A stretch of DNA of 64,000 nt from positions 39,889 through 103,888 of the forward strand of contig JALQPE010000788.1 of the NCBI GenBank assembly GCA_030407315.1. Reading direction: 5' to 3'. Numbering within the stretch: the first letter of the stretch is position 1; the number at the start of each line of letters is the position of its first letter. This stretch comes from Asparagopsis taxiformis (Eukaryota; Rhodophyta; Florideophyceae; Bonnemaisoniales; Bonnemaisoniaceae). A model generated the notes under the pieces. The model saw only the letters and a program-made list of their open reading frames with translations, was not told the DNA's origin and searched no databases. Below are positions 40,591-51,139 of this stretch, in pieces. Made by a program: the position numbers and the translations under genes.

Positions 40591-40949
40591 AATTTGGTGA
40601 CCCAGCATCTCCCGTGCCGAAAATCCCCGCAGTCACTTCTGATATACTATATCGTAGTAGTAGTAGTAGTCTAGACGTGTTTCGCACTTGTACGCATCAG
40701 GGAAGGCTGCACGGAAGGTTGAGACTACGCTACTTGTGTACCGCGTCGTCTGAAATAGCGAGTAGTGTTTGTTGTATAGTTGTGGAGTATGCGTCTAGTG
40801 GTTTGTAAAGCTTGCAGAACGGGATAGGGATGTGGGTGGCCCTATTTTATGAATACATGAGTACCAATATTCAAGGGTGACAAAGCGGAAAGGCATACGT
40901 TCATACATGTTTGAGATTGCATAGTAGAGAAAATACTTACATCGAAATT

Positions 40950-41610
40950 TACATGGAGGAGATGGAGGTTGTAAGGATGAGGTATGAGAGGAAGAAAATT
41001 CTTCTGTGGTATGAGGATGTGTTCTGTGGAGGGATGCAATCTTGGGATGGTACAGGGGGAGGTGGAAATGTACGGAGTGCGGGTTTAGATTGGAGTGTGA
41101 TTCGGAGAGGAGTGCCGACAAGCATATTATGGGGATTGGGGAGACGCTGCGGGGTGTTGGGGTAGTGAGGGCGGAGGAGGTGTTTAGGTGGGACCGTAGG
41201 AGGGTGCGGTTGAAGTCGCCGAGAGGAGGGGGTTTTAGGAAAGTGAGGAGAAAGATGGGGAGGGGGGTGGCGTCTGTTCTGGCTGTGGTGAGTGGGGATG
41301 TGATGGAGAAGAAGGGGGTTATTGTGTTTGGGGAGGGAGGGGAGTGGGAGGAAGGGTGCGAAGTGGGGGGTTGATATGTGGTTCAGAGCGGGGAGGTTTC
41401 TGGGGAGACGGCGGGGGTGCCACCCCGCAGTGCGGGAGCGTGGGCCGGTGGTGGTGGTGTATACGGTATCGAAGATGCGGATGGCGTGGGGGCATGGAGC
41501 AGCTGAGGGAGGGAGGGGTGGAGCAGGTCGGGTACGGGATGGGGAGTGAGAGGTTTTCGAAGAGTAAGCTGCAGGGGAAGTTTGTGGAGAGGGCGAAGGA
41601 GAGGGGTTGA
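40950..41610 (+). pseudogene. Degenerate gene in left arm, possible zinc-finger protein
   Basis: Successive frames read WYRGRWKCTECGFRLECDSE near 41048, then VMEKKGVIVFGEGGEW near 41300, then GPVVVVYTVSKMRMAWG near 41455, then MEQLREGGVEQVGYGMGSE to a stop at 41610. They lie in three frames, so at least two shifts separate them. The right arm preserves the same pieces with different breaks. The Cys-x2-Cys plus Cys/His nearby suggests a zinc finger. Pro/His-rich frames on the other strand are shadows of this one. Confidence 0.5.
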
Positions 41611-42249
41611 AGGTAGAGGAGAGAGGGTATTGAAGAACAATACGTTTCAAAGGTGATGGGGGAGAGCATGGTCGAGGAGATAGGGGGTGTTTTGCCCTAT
41701 TCTGAGGTCGTATGAGGACTGGTTATACGAAATCTGTACGGTAGAGCAGAAAAGTAGGTATGGAATGGAGGTGTGCACCGTGGAAGCGGGGATAGGTAGC
41801 TGAAAATGCGTGCTAGAGTGGTATTGGGGGTGTTTGAGGTACAGTACGGGGGAGGTGAGCACCAACTGGAAGGGGTGTGAGCGAGAGGATGAAAAAATTA
41901 AAGACAAAATTGGAGTCGACCGACAAGGAAAAATAGAGTGGTCGCCGTGATGGATGCGGACATCCATGTCGAGCACGGCGGCAGAAATTTCTGGGGTCGA
42001 AATTTTTGAATTTCTGAACCGGCGCCCGTCCTAGGTGGACATAGACATGGCGGAAGTCCATCCCGAGGGGGACATCCGTGGTACTAGAAACAATGAATGT
42101 CGCCCTAGTAATACTAGACGTACTAGACCGCATGGACGTCCGGTTCTAGGCGGACATCCAAAAATACTGGAGAACATGGACGTCCGCCTAGTAATACTAG
42201 GTGTACTAGAGGTTGTGGACGTCCGCGTCCATTTCCGAGAACACAGACG

Positions 42250-42753
42250 ATGGCACACAATGTATACGTCGCAGCGTCAACGATTCCTTCGGCTGGTGAC
42301 GGTCTGTTTGCAAGAGTGGATATTGATCCTGGAGATATCGTAGGGTACTATTTCGGGTCTGTGGTTTACAAGGATTTGTACAATGCTAAGTTGAAGACTT
42401 TCGGTACTGGACCTACTTCCTTCTCGATTGAGCGTTTCCAGAAGTACGCTGTTCAAATTAAGGATGCAAATGTGAAATGTCTGATGCCATCCACGTCTGC
42501 AAGTCCAATCTTCTTTGTTCCATTCGAGTATTGTGCGGCATCGAAAATCAACGACCCAACGTTTGTGGACCCAGCGGAGGGAACTGAGCGTCCGTCGCGT
42601 TCTGCTAATGTTAGTTTCTCTTCCCCCATACAAGAAGTTCTTGATGAGACCTCTGTATCAACCTATCAAGTTGTATGCGTCACTGCCAATGTGCCCATTT
42701 CAGCTGGCTCAGAGTTATTCATCGAGTACGGACACGAATACTTTTCCGTATAA
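42250..42753 (+). CDS. Stand-alone SET-domain protein
   Basis: 167 residues; the ATG is the first base of unique sequence inside the left arm. Motifs: GDGLFA near residues 16-21 (SET N-terminal G-x-G-x-F), KIND near 100 in place of the usual N-H-S/C, and ELFIEYGHEYF at the C-terminus (E-E-x-x-x-x-Y-G type). The same order occurs at the C-terminus of the protein at 2873-6340. The length covers little more than the domain itself, so it is either a minimal SET enzyme or the tail of a larger protein cut by the arm. Probable protein lysine methyltransferase fold; target unknown. Confidence 0.7.
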   Translation: MAHNVYVAASTIPSAGDGLFARVDIDPGDIVGYYFGSVVYKDLYNAKLKTFGTGPTSFSIERFQKYAVQIKDANVKCLMPSTSASPIFFVPFEYCAASKINDPTFVDPAEGTERPSRSANVSFSSPIQEVLDETSVSTYQVVCVTANVPISAGSELFIEYGHEYFSV

Positions 42754-43765
42754 CCAGTACCCTGTCAAGAGAAATGTTGAGAAGTAAATGTTTTCCCATC
42801 TTCCTTTAAACTCTGTTCATAGAATTGTAGTTCAAATAAGTGTATGCGAGACAGGATGTAAATCCTTGCACAGGTCCCCTAAACGACGTAAAATACGAGC
42901 GTAAAATTTGGTAATTTTTTTGGCTGTGAAATTACTGCAGTAAAAAGCGATCTAGCTTGTGCACTTAGGTAGATCGCTTTTTACTGCAGTAATTTCAGAG
43001 CCAAAAAAATTACCAACTTTTACAGTATAGCTTGTGGCGCCTGTGGTGCCTTTTCGGCGACTGCTCTAGTCTGAGCTCTAGTCTGCACTCAACACGACCG
43101 TTGCTTCAATGATGTCATTAAGCAAAATGGTATGGCTTACGTTTACTTTCTACAATAAACGGTCTTTGACGCAGCTCGACTGTGTATGATGGTTCTGTAC
43201 CACACCTTGTGGGTGTCACGATTGTTTGCTCGCAGGCGCAAGTAGCTCCACTGAGGCACAGACCAGAACATGTATTCGTGGTCATGCTTCGTGCATTACC
43301 ATACGGTGCATTTAGATTAGTTCATGTACATCCGGGTGAATATAGCGATGGAAAAGTAGAGGAACAACTACATTGCATTGCTCGCTAGCTTGCGTTCCGA
43401 TGGTTGAGATGCCGGAAACAGAGGGTACTGGTCCGCGGTATGAGGGGAGATGTGCAAGGCAAGTGCCACAGGCGCCACAAGCTAGACTGTAAAATTTGGT
43501 AATTTTTTTGGCTGTGAAATTACCAAATTTTACGCTCGTATTTTACGTCGTTTAGGGGACCTGTGCAAGGATTTACATCCTGTCTCGCATACACTTATTT
43601 GAATTCTATGAACAGGGTGTAAAGGAAGATGGGAAAACATTTACTTCTCAACATTTCTCCTGACAGGGTGCTGGTTACACAGAACAGTATTTCGTGTCCG
43701 TACTCGATGAATTACTCTGAGCCAGCTGAAATGGGCACATTGGGAGTGACGCATACAACTTGATA
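42670..43765. repeat. Inverted duplication including the SET gene 3' end
   Basis: 42670-42930 pairs with 43505-43765. The right copy holds, on the minus strand, the last ~28 codons of the SET gene (with a nonsense change, agttat to agtaat) and its 3' flank. Blocks around 43055-43175 pair with 43765-43880. The arms meet around a MITE-like hairpin. Confidence 0.75.
42901..43024. repeat. MITE-like hairpin M1
   Basis: About 124 bases. TAAAATTTGGTAATTTTTTT and its inverse enclose arms with attactgcagtaaaaagcgatcta. Homologues lie at 43489-43534 (short form), 43921-44037, 48281-48398 and 49169-49287. Confidence 0.8.
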
Positions 43766-43920
43766 GACACAGTCAAGCTGCGTCAAAGGCCGTTTATTGT
43801 AGAAAGTAAACGTAAGCCATTCTGTTTTGCTCAATAAAATCATCGAAGCAACGGTCGCGTTTAGTGCAGGCTAGAGCAGTCGCCGAAAAGGCGCCACGGG
43901 TCAGCTCAAGATGCGCTTAA

Positions 43921-44037
43921 AATTTGGAAATTTTTTTCGCTCTGAAATTACTGCAGTAAAAAGTGATCTACCTAAGTGCACAAAGCTAGATCACTTTTTA
44001 CTGCAGTAATTTCAGAGCGAAAAAAACTACCAAATTC
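43921..44037. repeat. MITE-like hairpin M3
   Basis: Same family as 42901-43024, with cgctctgaaattactgcagt arms around cctaagtgcacaaagc. Confidence 0.8.
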
Positions 44038-44538
44038 AATGCCCATCCTCCATTCTCTCCATGACCGTTCAATATGAGTTCTGATTGATTAGGACGCAAC
44101 CGGCGGATATTATGCGCATTAGTTGTTATATTGCGCTGTCCCACGGTCCTGTTTGGACAACCTTCAAGTGCATACCTTACACGACCATCCACTTCTTCTT
44201 TCTCGGCTCCTACTCATCTGCTACTCTCTCTGCTTCTGCACCTGAAAAGCAATCCCGATCGAGGACTTCCCCCTACGAGACGCACTGTTCCGCTCTCTCT
44301 CTCTCTTTCTCTCTTTCACTCCCTACACCAATCTCTCCACCTCTACCTACCTCTCTCTGCCAACCTTTCAGGGATCCTCTCTACCACTTCATTGCCAATC
44401 TCTCTGGCACTATCCACCACACTCTCCCTCCCACTGTCTCTCTAAAGGGACAGTCTATCTCTCCTCAACCATCTCTATTCTCCTATCCCCCTCTCTTTCT
44501 CACTACACTTCCGCGCTACCCACTCGGCAAAAAACAAC

Positions 44539-47127
44539 ATGCCTCCGCGTACTATCCCTCAGTCGACCACCAGTGCAGCTCGAGAGCTCACCATCCCTGC
44601 CATGTCCCGCACTGGCACCTCGCTTTCGAACTACCTGTTTAGGGAAACGAAACTTCCGATCGCTGACATTCATGTCACGGAAGAAACATCCCGCGAGGTT
44701 GATGTCTCTCATGTTGAAGTGCTGTTCCAGAAGATGGTTCTCGAAGGCTTTCAGACCTCTTCTGTGGGCTCCATGACTGTGGTAAATCTACCATTTGGGC
44801 CCGATGGAACACGCTACTACATAGCGGACGGTCTTCATCGTCGTGGAGCTCTGGTGCGGGCGAAGGAGGAACAGGTTGAGCGTCTAGCTTCCGTTGTGGA
44901 CAACGTTCCTGTCCAGGAAGCCTTGAGGCCGGATGGTGCGCCAATGACTATGGAGGATGTCCTTTACCTCAGTCAGCGGTTGAATGAGCTTGTTCACACT
45001 GTTTTGCCAACCACCATCCGGGATCGTATACATGCTATCATTAGCATATACAATTGCAACCTCAAGTACGCTCAACCTGGGGATAGGAATCTGGCCAACA
45101 TGACGGCTTCGCAGCTGTCTAACTGGTTCTTCCAACGTCATTTTTCTGGCATCCTCCGGAAGAGTACAGTGACGTCCATCGTCAATGTGGCTATGAATAT
45201 GCGACGTTCGCCTCGCACGTACGCAGCCTACAAGATGGCTTCCGGGAGGGAGGAGAACGAGGTCGGCATCAGCCTTCTGGTCCTAAAAGACACAGCATTC
45301 ACGAAGGCTGAAGACCGTGCTAGTGAATTGATGGTCAAATGCCTTCACTACCGGTCTGTGCTGCTGATGCATTCGTTTGGACGTATCCCAGGTCTCCAGC
45401 TGCGTACATATCTCAATTACGTTAGAGATTTCTACGAGGTCATCCGTGAACTAGCACCCATGGTTGACCTCAGTACGGAGCAATTGGCAGACCTGGAAGA
45501 CCTTGAACCGGATAGAAAGGAAATGATCCCGACCTGGAAATCCGTGTTCAAGCGTATGGTTCAGTACGAGGAGGAGCCGGTGCCGAAGAGAACGGAGAAC
45601 CAAGATCTTCGTATAGAAGATTTCCGTTCGGTCATCCAGCATCGTTTCAATGTTGCACCGAAGCAACAGACTCCTCTTACTGAGCCGTTGGACTCTGCTG
45701 CGAATACCACTCCCGCCAATGACGTGGTAATGGAGGAGGGTGCGAGGGCTTCAACGAGTGCTCCTCCTGCACCTGTCCCTCCGCCAGGATCACCATCGCA
45801 AGTGCCTGGCAAGGATCGTTCTCCGACACAGTTCAGAGAAACTATCATCGAGCCTCTCCTTGTCTCCCTTGCCTCTGAGCCCCTCCCAGAGGATGAAACT
45901 GGTCCCTTGGACATTTCTGCTGCTGTTCCACCTGAACAAACGCATCAGAATGCTCCCGGGTCCTCAGGCAATCCCACCACCCCTTCTCCTCATCCCTCTC
46001 CTGCTCAGTCTCCCATGGCTGTCTCAACCCCCTCCGCTGCCCGGGTTCCATCTTCTCCCCCCAAGTCTCCTATGGCTGTGTCACCACCCTCCCCTGCTCC
46101 AGTTCCCCCCACTCCTATGGGGGAACAGCAGAACCCCGAAACTGCGGAAGTCTCTGAACCGCTGGGGGGTGGTGCGGAGTATCCCGTTTCGCGTGCCATT
46201 CGCATTCCGGCCGACGAAACTACTCCACGCCCCTTCACTTGCTCTCTTGGACCGCACTGTCGCTTTCCCGGCTCTGCCGCTGTGCACAAATGCACAGCGT
46301 GCAACTCTAAGCCCGTTCACAATCTGTGCGACTATCCCCGCGTCCACCATCTCATCCCCATCAAGTACCTGAATCAAGGTGAGCGAGACATGGTCTTCGT
46401 CTGCTCCCGTCGGTGCTATGATGGTCGTCAACCCAATGACCCCCCTTCTTGGACCCCTCCTGCAGGGATCACGTTACAAGAAGCGTGGGATGGTGATGAG
46501 TTTAATCCTTTTCGCAAAGGAGGCTCAACGACCGAGTCGGTGGAACAGGACAAGGGTGAAGCGGGTGTCAAGGACAAGAGGAGCACCGTAGGAGAGAAGA
46601 CTCCCATATCTCTGGGCAAGGTCAAGAAGCCCTCCAAGAGTACCCGCCGAGGGGAAAAGAGAAAAAGGAATGATACCTTTAGTCCGCTTCCGGCCCGGGT
46701 TACTCGGTCGAAGACCAGAAGTGCTGCCGTTGCAGAGCAGCTCATCGCTCTTGGCAGCACTTCTTCCCCTCCTCCCTCCCTTCCGCTTCCTGGTCAACCC
46801 CCGTCTTCGGGTGAGAAGGAGCGTGACAATGAAGGTGAGAGTGAGGAGGAGGAAGAAACCCCCACGAAATCGAAGGTGACTTCGAAGGGGTTTCTGGTCC
46901 ACCGGTACGAGGACGAACAGCCGAGTCCACCTCCCCACCTCCTCGAGAATACTTCCGTGGCAGAAGCTGAATCGTTCGTCCGTTCAGTTTCGAGCCTACT
47001 TCATCCTGAACACCGCTCTGGGTTCTACTTGACGGAAGGGGAGGTGGAGGAACTGAGGGAGGATATTGACTCCATGGCTGGTTCTTCGTCCATCGAGAGG
47101 GCTGTGTATTCGAGCGGGCAAGGCTAG
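44539..47127 (+). CDS. ParB-like / zinc-binding / (oxygenase) protein, copy 3, first frame
   Basis: 862 residues from ATG at 44539 (AAC-ATG-CCT). ParB-like domain with DGLHR at 97-101, then the helical region common to the family. A Pro/Ser-rich linker (about 400-545) is followed by a Cys-rich module, about 566-630: C-x5-C, HKCTAC, HNLC and CSRRC, which looks like a PHD- or ZZ-like zinc-binding fold and is absent from copies 1 and 2. A basic patch (RRGEKRKRND) could direct it to the nucleus. The frame ends in the GFYLTEG-EVEELREDI lead-in that precedes the oxygenase domain in copies 1 and 2, so the stop at 47127 probably truncates a longer protein that continues in the next frame. Confidence 0.75.
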   Translation: MPPRTIPQSTTSAARELTIPAMSRTGTSLSNYLFRETKLPIADIHVTEETSREVDVSHVEVLFQKMVLEGFQTSSVGSMTVVNLPFGPDGTRYYIADGLHRRGALVRAKEEQVERLASVVDNVPVQEALRPDGAPMTMEDVLYLSQRLNELVHTVLPTTIRDRIHAIISIYNCNLKYAQPGDRNLANMTASQLSNWFFQRHFSGILRKSTVTSIVNVAMNMRRSPRTYAAYKMASGREENEVGISLLVLKDTAFTKAEDRASELMVKCLHYRSVLLMHSFGRIPGLQLRTYLNYVRDFYEVIRELAPMVDLSTEQLADLEDLEPDRKEMIPTWKSVFKRMVQYEEEPVPKRTENQDLRIEDFRSVIQHRFNVAPKQQTPLTEPLDSAANTTPANDVVMEEGARASTSAPPAPVPPPGSPSQVPGKDRSPTQFRETIIEPLLVSLASEPLPEDETGPLDISAAVPPEQTHQNAPGSSGNPTTPSPHPSPAQSPMAVSTPSAARVPSSPPKSPMAVSPPSPAPVPPTPMGEQQNPETAEVSEPLGGGAEYPVSRAIRIPADETTPRPFTCSLGPHCRFPGSAAVHKCTACNSKPVHNLCDYPRVHHLIPIKYLNQGERDMVFVCSRRCYDGRQPNDPPSWTPPAGITLQEAWDGDEFNPFRKGGSTTESVEQDKGEAGVKDKRSTVGEKTPISLGKVKKPSKSTRRGEKRKRNDTFSPLPARVTRSKTRSAAVAEQLIALGSTSSPPPSLPLPGQPPSSGEKERDNEGESEEEEETPTKSKVTSKGFLVHRYEDEQPSPPPHLLENTSVAEAESFVRSVSSLLHPEHRSGFYLTEGEVEELREDIDSMAGSSSIERAVYSSGQG

Positions 47128-48055
47128 TATTGATTCTGATGGATATGTTGTCCTGGAGAACATACTAGGAGCTAAGGAAGTGGGGTCTAGTATCCACGAC
47201 CTTCTGGCAGCCTTTGCGAAGAAGTTCTCGGAAGACGAGGAAGGTGCGTGGATTTCGATTCTGAATTCCGGTTCTCGAGGTAAGGATGCAGAAGGGGGGC
47301 CGTCTCGGCAACGGTACATGACCCCCTGCAAGGCCGTTGTCGAAGACCTGGACACGCTTGCGTCTGGTCCAATAGCTCACGATAAGGTCTCTGTGGATGT
47401 TCTGCTCGCTATTATAGCAGAAAAGCTCCACTTAGAAGATTCCGTTTCTTCATTGAAGGGATTCAAGGAAGGCACCAAGCTCAGGTTTGGCAGAACAGGT
47501 CTTCGGATGCTGCTCACAAGGTCGGGCTGTGATCGTCAGATACCTCATCTGGACTTCACATACCCCGGTCCACCGCCAAGGGAACCCAACCGATACTACG
47601 GTAAACCTGCACCAGATCCTGACTATGCATTCATTGCAACTGGTGCAGTGGGTTCCCCGATTCTGGTACGACCTAGCAGCCATACCTTCCTCAACTCCCC
47701 ACGCAAGGCCTTCCTGGACGTCTGGCCCCATCTCGTTCCCAAGTTGGTCTGGATACCTCCCTTCTCTGTTTTTGTCTCTCGTGGAGACTTGGAACATGCA
47801 GGTCCAGGATGGCAGGACCACGATTTCGTGAAGACCAGGCTTTCCAACACTGGAATGCCGTATGGTCACCATATTCGAGTCCACACAATGGCTGCGCGTG
47901 TCTCCTCCGAGCTCGTCAACGACCTAGTTTATGCACCAGGGCTGGGTGAAGACCCCAATGCTCTGCCGGAGCCCTACGATTTCGATCACGACTACGTGTC
48001 GGATAGTGATAAGGAAGAGGAAAGTAGTAGCGAAGAGTATATTACAGTTGAATAG
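47066..48055 (+). CDS. 2OG-Fe(II) oxygenase part of copy 3, next frame
   Basis: Homology begins at ASIDSDGYVVLENIL (about 47125), the counterpart of DELGYVVLQDIF in copy 2, so the true junction lies near 47100-47125 with a one-base shift. The domain has FGRTGLRMLLTR, PHLDF (His codon 47545-47547), VWIPPFSVFVSRGD and LEHAG (distal His codon 47794-47796), followed by HHIRVHT, which may supply the 2-oxoglutarate-binding Arg. The C-terminal tail is acidic. Together 44539-48055 gives about 1170 residues, matching its paralogues. A programmed shift, an intron or an inactivating indel are all possible. Confidence 0.75.
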   Translation: MTPWLVLRPSRGLCIRAGKASIDSDGYVVLENILGAKEVGSSIHDLLAAFAKKFSEDEEGAWISILNSGSRGKDAEGGPSRQRYMTPCKAVVEDLDTLASGPIAHDKVSVDVLLAIIAEKLHLEDSVSSLKGFKEGTKLRFGRTGLRMLLTRSGCDRQIPHLDFTYPGPPPREPNRYYGKPAPDPDYAFIATGAVGSPILVRPSSHTFLNSPRKAFLDVWPHLVPKLVWIPPFSVFVSRGDLEHAGPGWQDHDFVKTRLSNTGMPYGHHIRVHTMAARVSSELVNDLVYAPGLGEDPNALPEPYDFDHDYVSDSDKEEESSSEEYITVE

Positions 48056-49635
48056 ATAGCATATGAACTATAACTTGCTCTAAACTGATATTTCTGTTGT
48101 TTCCATGTTCTCCCACATTCCTATAGTCTACTTGTAGTTTGTCAGAATCTCCTTCCGTTGATAGTCCTCTGCCCTCTCCCCTTCTGGTGCATGGCAAGGT
48201 AAAGAATGGTAGTATACTAGTTGCAACCAGTGTGCCTTCGTAAGTCGCGAAGGGCGCTGGACCCCTGGCGTTGAGGTCCTAAAATTTGGTATTTTTTTCG
48301 CTCCGAAATTACTGCAGTAAAAAGCGATCTAGCAAAGTGCACCAACCTAGATCACTTTTTACTGCAGTAATTTCGGAGCTAAAAAAATTACCAATTTTTT
48401 ACATCTCCCGTTCCATGGACACCGCGTTTACAGACGTGCTCAAACCAGGAACCTGGCCACGTAAGCACGGTTGAGCTATCACTGTTTCAACAAAGTTAGT
48501 CATGTTGCAGCACTTCACAGAGCACAACATTATTTTGAAATCACTAGTTTGTACAACATTCCCATAGGTAAACGACCCATTCCGAATTCTGACTAGGCAT
48601 AGCAGCCACTAAACATACGTGTAAGACTTTTGAATTCCTGCTGCGGCTGGAATGCAATATGCACTATCCAAGTCTTTCCAAATAGGGGCTATCCCATACG
48701 TAGGGTACATGAAGTGAAGCTTTATAGAAGTTTGGTCTATTTTACCTGGTAGTTTGTCTCGTCGACTTCACTTCCTAGATCATCTATATATAGACATGTA
48801 GTATACCGCGGAATGGGTCCTATGACAATAATACTCCTAATGACCTATTGAGATTACCCTGTACGTACCTTCCCTCTCGATATAACACATTAGAGTCGTA
48901 TACGACTAAAGCTACAACTATGATTACAGAAAAGGATAAATGATGCCCATGGAGTAAAAAGTACAGCATACACCTTGATGTTAACGCGTTCAATGTGCTC
49001 GCAGAACTTCCTCTCCAAGGTTGGGAAGTGAACGTGCGTGTATAACAGCCTCCGAGCAGGTGATGTCCCGAGCGCCCCACGGACCTCAAGCGCTGCATAT
49101 GGGGCTAATTTCGGTGCAGGTTGTTGGAAAAGCCCAAGTTCGGCGCCCGGAAGCTCAGGGAGATGTATAAATTTGGTAATTTTTTTCACTCCGAAATTAC
49201 TGCAGTAAAAAGTGATCTAGCAAAGTGCACCAACCTAGATCACTTTTTACTGCAGTAATTTCGGAGCGAAAAAAATTATCAAATTTCAACATCTCCCGTT
49301 CCATGAATGATTGCTGTTTATGGGTAGTATAGTCGTATGTGCAACTGAGCAAGGTCATAGTTAAACTATTAGACTGTAACGGTCGACTTATTCATGTTCT
49401 CCCTTTCTACAGCTTTTACATCTGTGTGTTTTGTTTCTATGCTCACTACAGCAAGGCCTACACGCGGTCCCTCACACACATATCAGAGCTGCAAATTGTC
49501 TGTCATCGAGACATGGCAAGACCGAGAAAGTCTAGGACTGGCCTACGACTACGATAGAACAATGTATACCCTGGTCGTAATCGGGCTCGGTGTTCGACTA
49601 CCAGAACAGTTTCTGACCCTTTCTCCGTCCATCAC
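48056..49635. other. 3' flank of copy 3 with two MITE-like hairpins
   Basis: Non-coding as far as I can see. Hairpins of the M family are at 48281-48398 and 49169-49287; each is followed by a nearly identical acatctcccgttccatg sequence, so the copied unit extends past the hairpin. Confidence 0.55.
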
Positions 49636-50546
49636 ATGGGCTGGAGACCAATGCAAAACCCTCTTCCTCCCCCACAAATAGACCATGACAGCACTTTGAA
49701 CATTCCCCAGAATCCAAATGCTATCAACCACCGGCTCCCAGATGCAACACCCCCTTCCTCGCCTGTCCTGGATACGTCTACAACTGGGAACAATAGCTTG
49801 CATGCTATTGCTCTGGTACCCATGGATACCACTGTCTCTCTGGAGTACGCAAAAGCGAAGAGGGAAACACCCTGCCACCTCCAGCAGTTGAAAACCTATC
49901 CAACATTCCCGACCATTGTGATATGATACTTCCTTCTAGGAGTGAACCTGCTTCTGCTGTTGCGACAGTTCCTACTGAATTCCATCACAATAGTTCTGAC
50001 GAACCCGATGATGTATTCTCAGAACATGATACCGTGTCGAATGATAAAGACCTGCTACTACAGGAGGAGATAGAGTCTAAACTTCTCATCTCTTCTCCTT
50101 TCATCTTCAATACGTCCAATCCAGCCAAAGCTCGCAATTACATGACACAATGGACTACACTGTATACTGTCGCAAAGCTGACAGGCTCCACAAAAAGTAC
50201 TGCCGCTAGCTTGCAGGAAGATCGTGTTTTGTTCGATTTCGCGAGAAAAGGCTCAACGAATAAACATGTTCAGCAAGGTCTGCCTCATTATTCGACAATA
50301 GTGCGTAAGGTGAGACCGTGGCTATTCTACAATGCATGGTTGCGTTCAGAAACCGTTTATTTTCCTGTAAACGTAGAGCGCAGTGCAGCCCGTGTAGCTT
50401 CCTCCGCAATTCTACGAAGAAGCCGGGTCGAACGAGCAACAACAGGCCAATCAGCGCCTGTACTTATCGTTCCACCAAGCGAATATGCACGAGCAGACAT
50501 TACGTCTGTGTTCTCGGAAATGGACGCGGACGTCCACAACCTCTAG
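49636..50546 (+). CDS. Hypothetical protein with internal frameshift
   Basis: The first frame (49636-49926) reads MGWRPMQNPLPPPQIDHD to about EYAKAKRE. The second (49923-50546) is open further upstream and reads NTLPPPAVENLSNIPDHCD before its first ATG, so the two are best joined by a one-base shift near 49860. The joined product is about 300 residues: Pro/Asn-rich start, acidic Ser/Asp centre, then a more structured part with VRPWLFYNAWLRSETVYFP. The last ~14 codons lie in the right inverted arm. I recognise no family. It is the third gene inside the inverted-repeat element. Confidence 0.5.
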
Positions 50547-51139
50547 TACACCTAGTATTACTAGGCGGACGTCCATGTTCTCCAGTATTTTTGAATGTCC
50601 GCCTAGAGCCGGACGTCCATGTGGTCCAGTACGTCTAGTATTACTAGGACGACATTCATTTTTTCTAGTACCACGGATGTCCCCCTCGGGATGGACTTCC
50701 GCCATGTCTAGGTCCACCTAGGACGGGCGCCGGTCAGAAATTCAAAATTTCGAGCCCAGAAATTTCTGCCGCCGTGCTCGACATGGATGTCCGCATCCAT
50801 CACGGCGACCACTCTATTTTTCCTTGTCGGTCGACTCCAATTTCGTCTTTAATTTTTTATCCTCTCGCTCACACCCCCTTCCAGTTGGTGCTCACCTCCC
50901 CCGTACTGTACCTCAAACACCCCCAATACCACTCTAGCACGCATTTTCAGCTACCTATCCCCGTTTCCACGGTGCACACCTCCATTCCATACCTACTTTT
51001 CTGCTCTACCGTACAGATTTCGTATAACCAGTCCTCATACTACCTCAGAATAGGGAAAAACACCCCCTATATCCTCGACCATGCTCTCCCCCATCACCTT
51101 TGCAACGTATTGTTCTTCAATACCCTCTCTCCTCTACCT

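Larger units (their letters stand above)
39402..42249 (+). repeat. Left arm of a ~14-kb inverted-repeat element
   Basis: TTAACAACTACTACTTTGG at 39402 is the reverse complement of the sequence ending at 53381, and the pairing continues, with some rearrangement of internal tandem repeats, to ccgagaacacagacg at 42235-42249 (pairs with 50503-50517). It contains two GTGCCGTACGGCAC repeat units, a degenerate coding region (40950-41610) and a palindromic GGACGTCC-rich block near 42030-42230. Confidence 0.9.
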
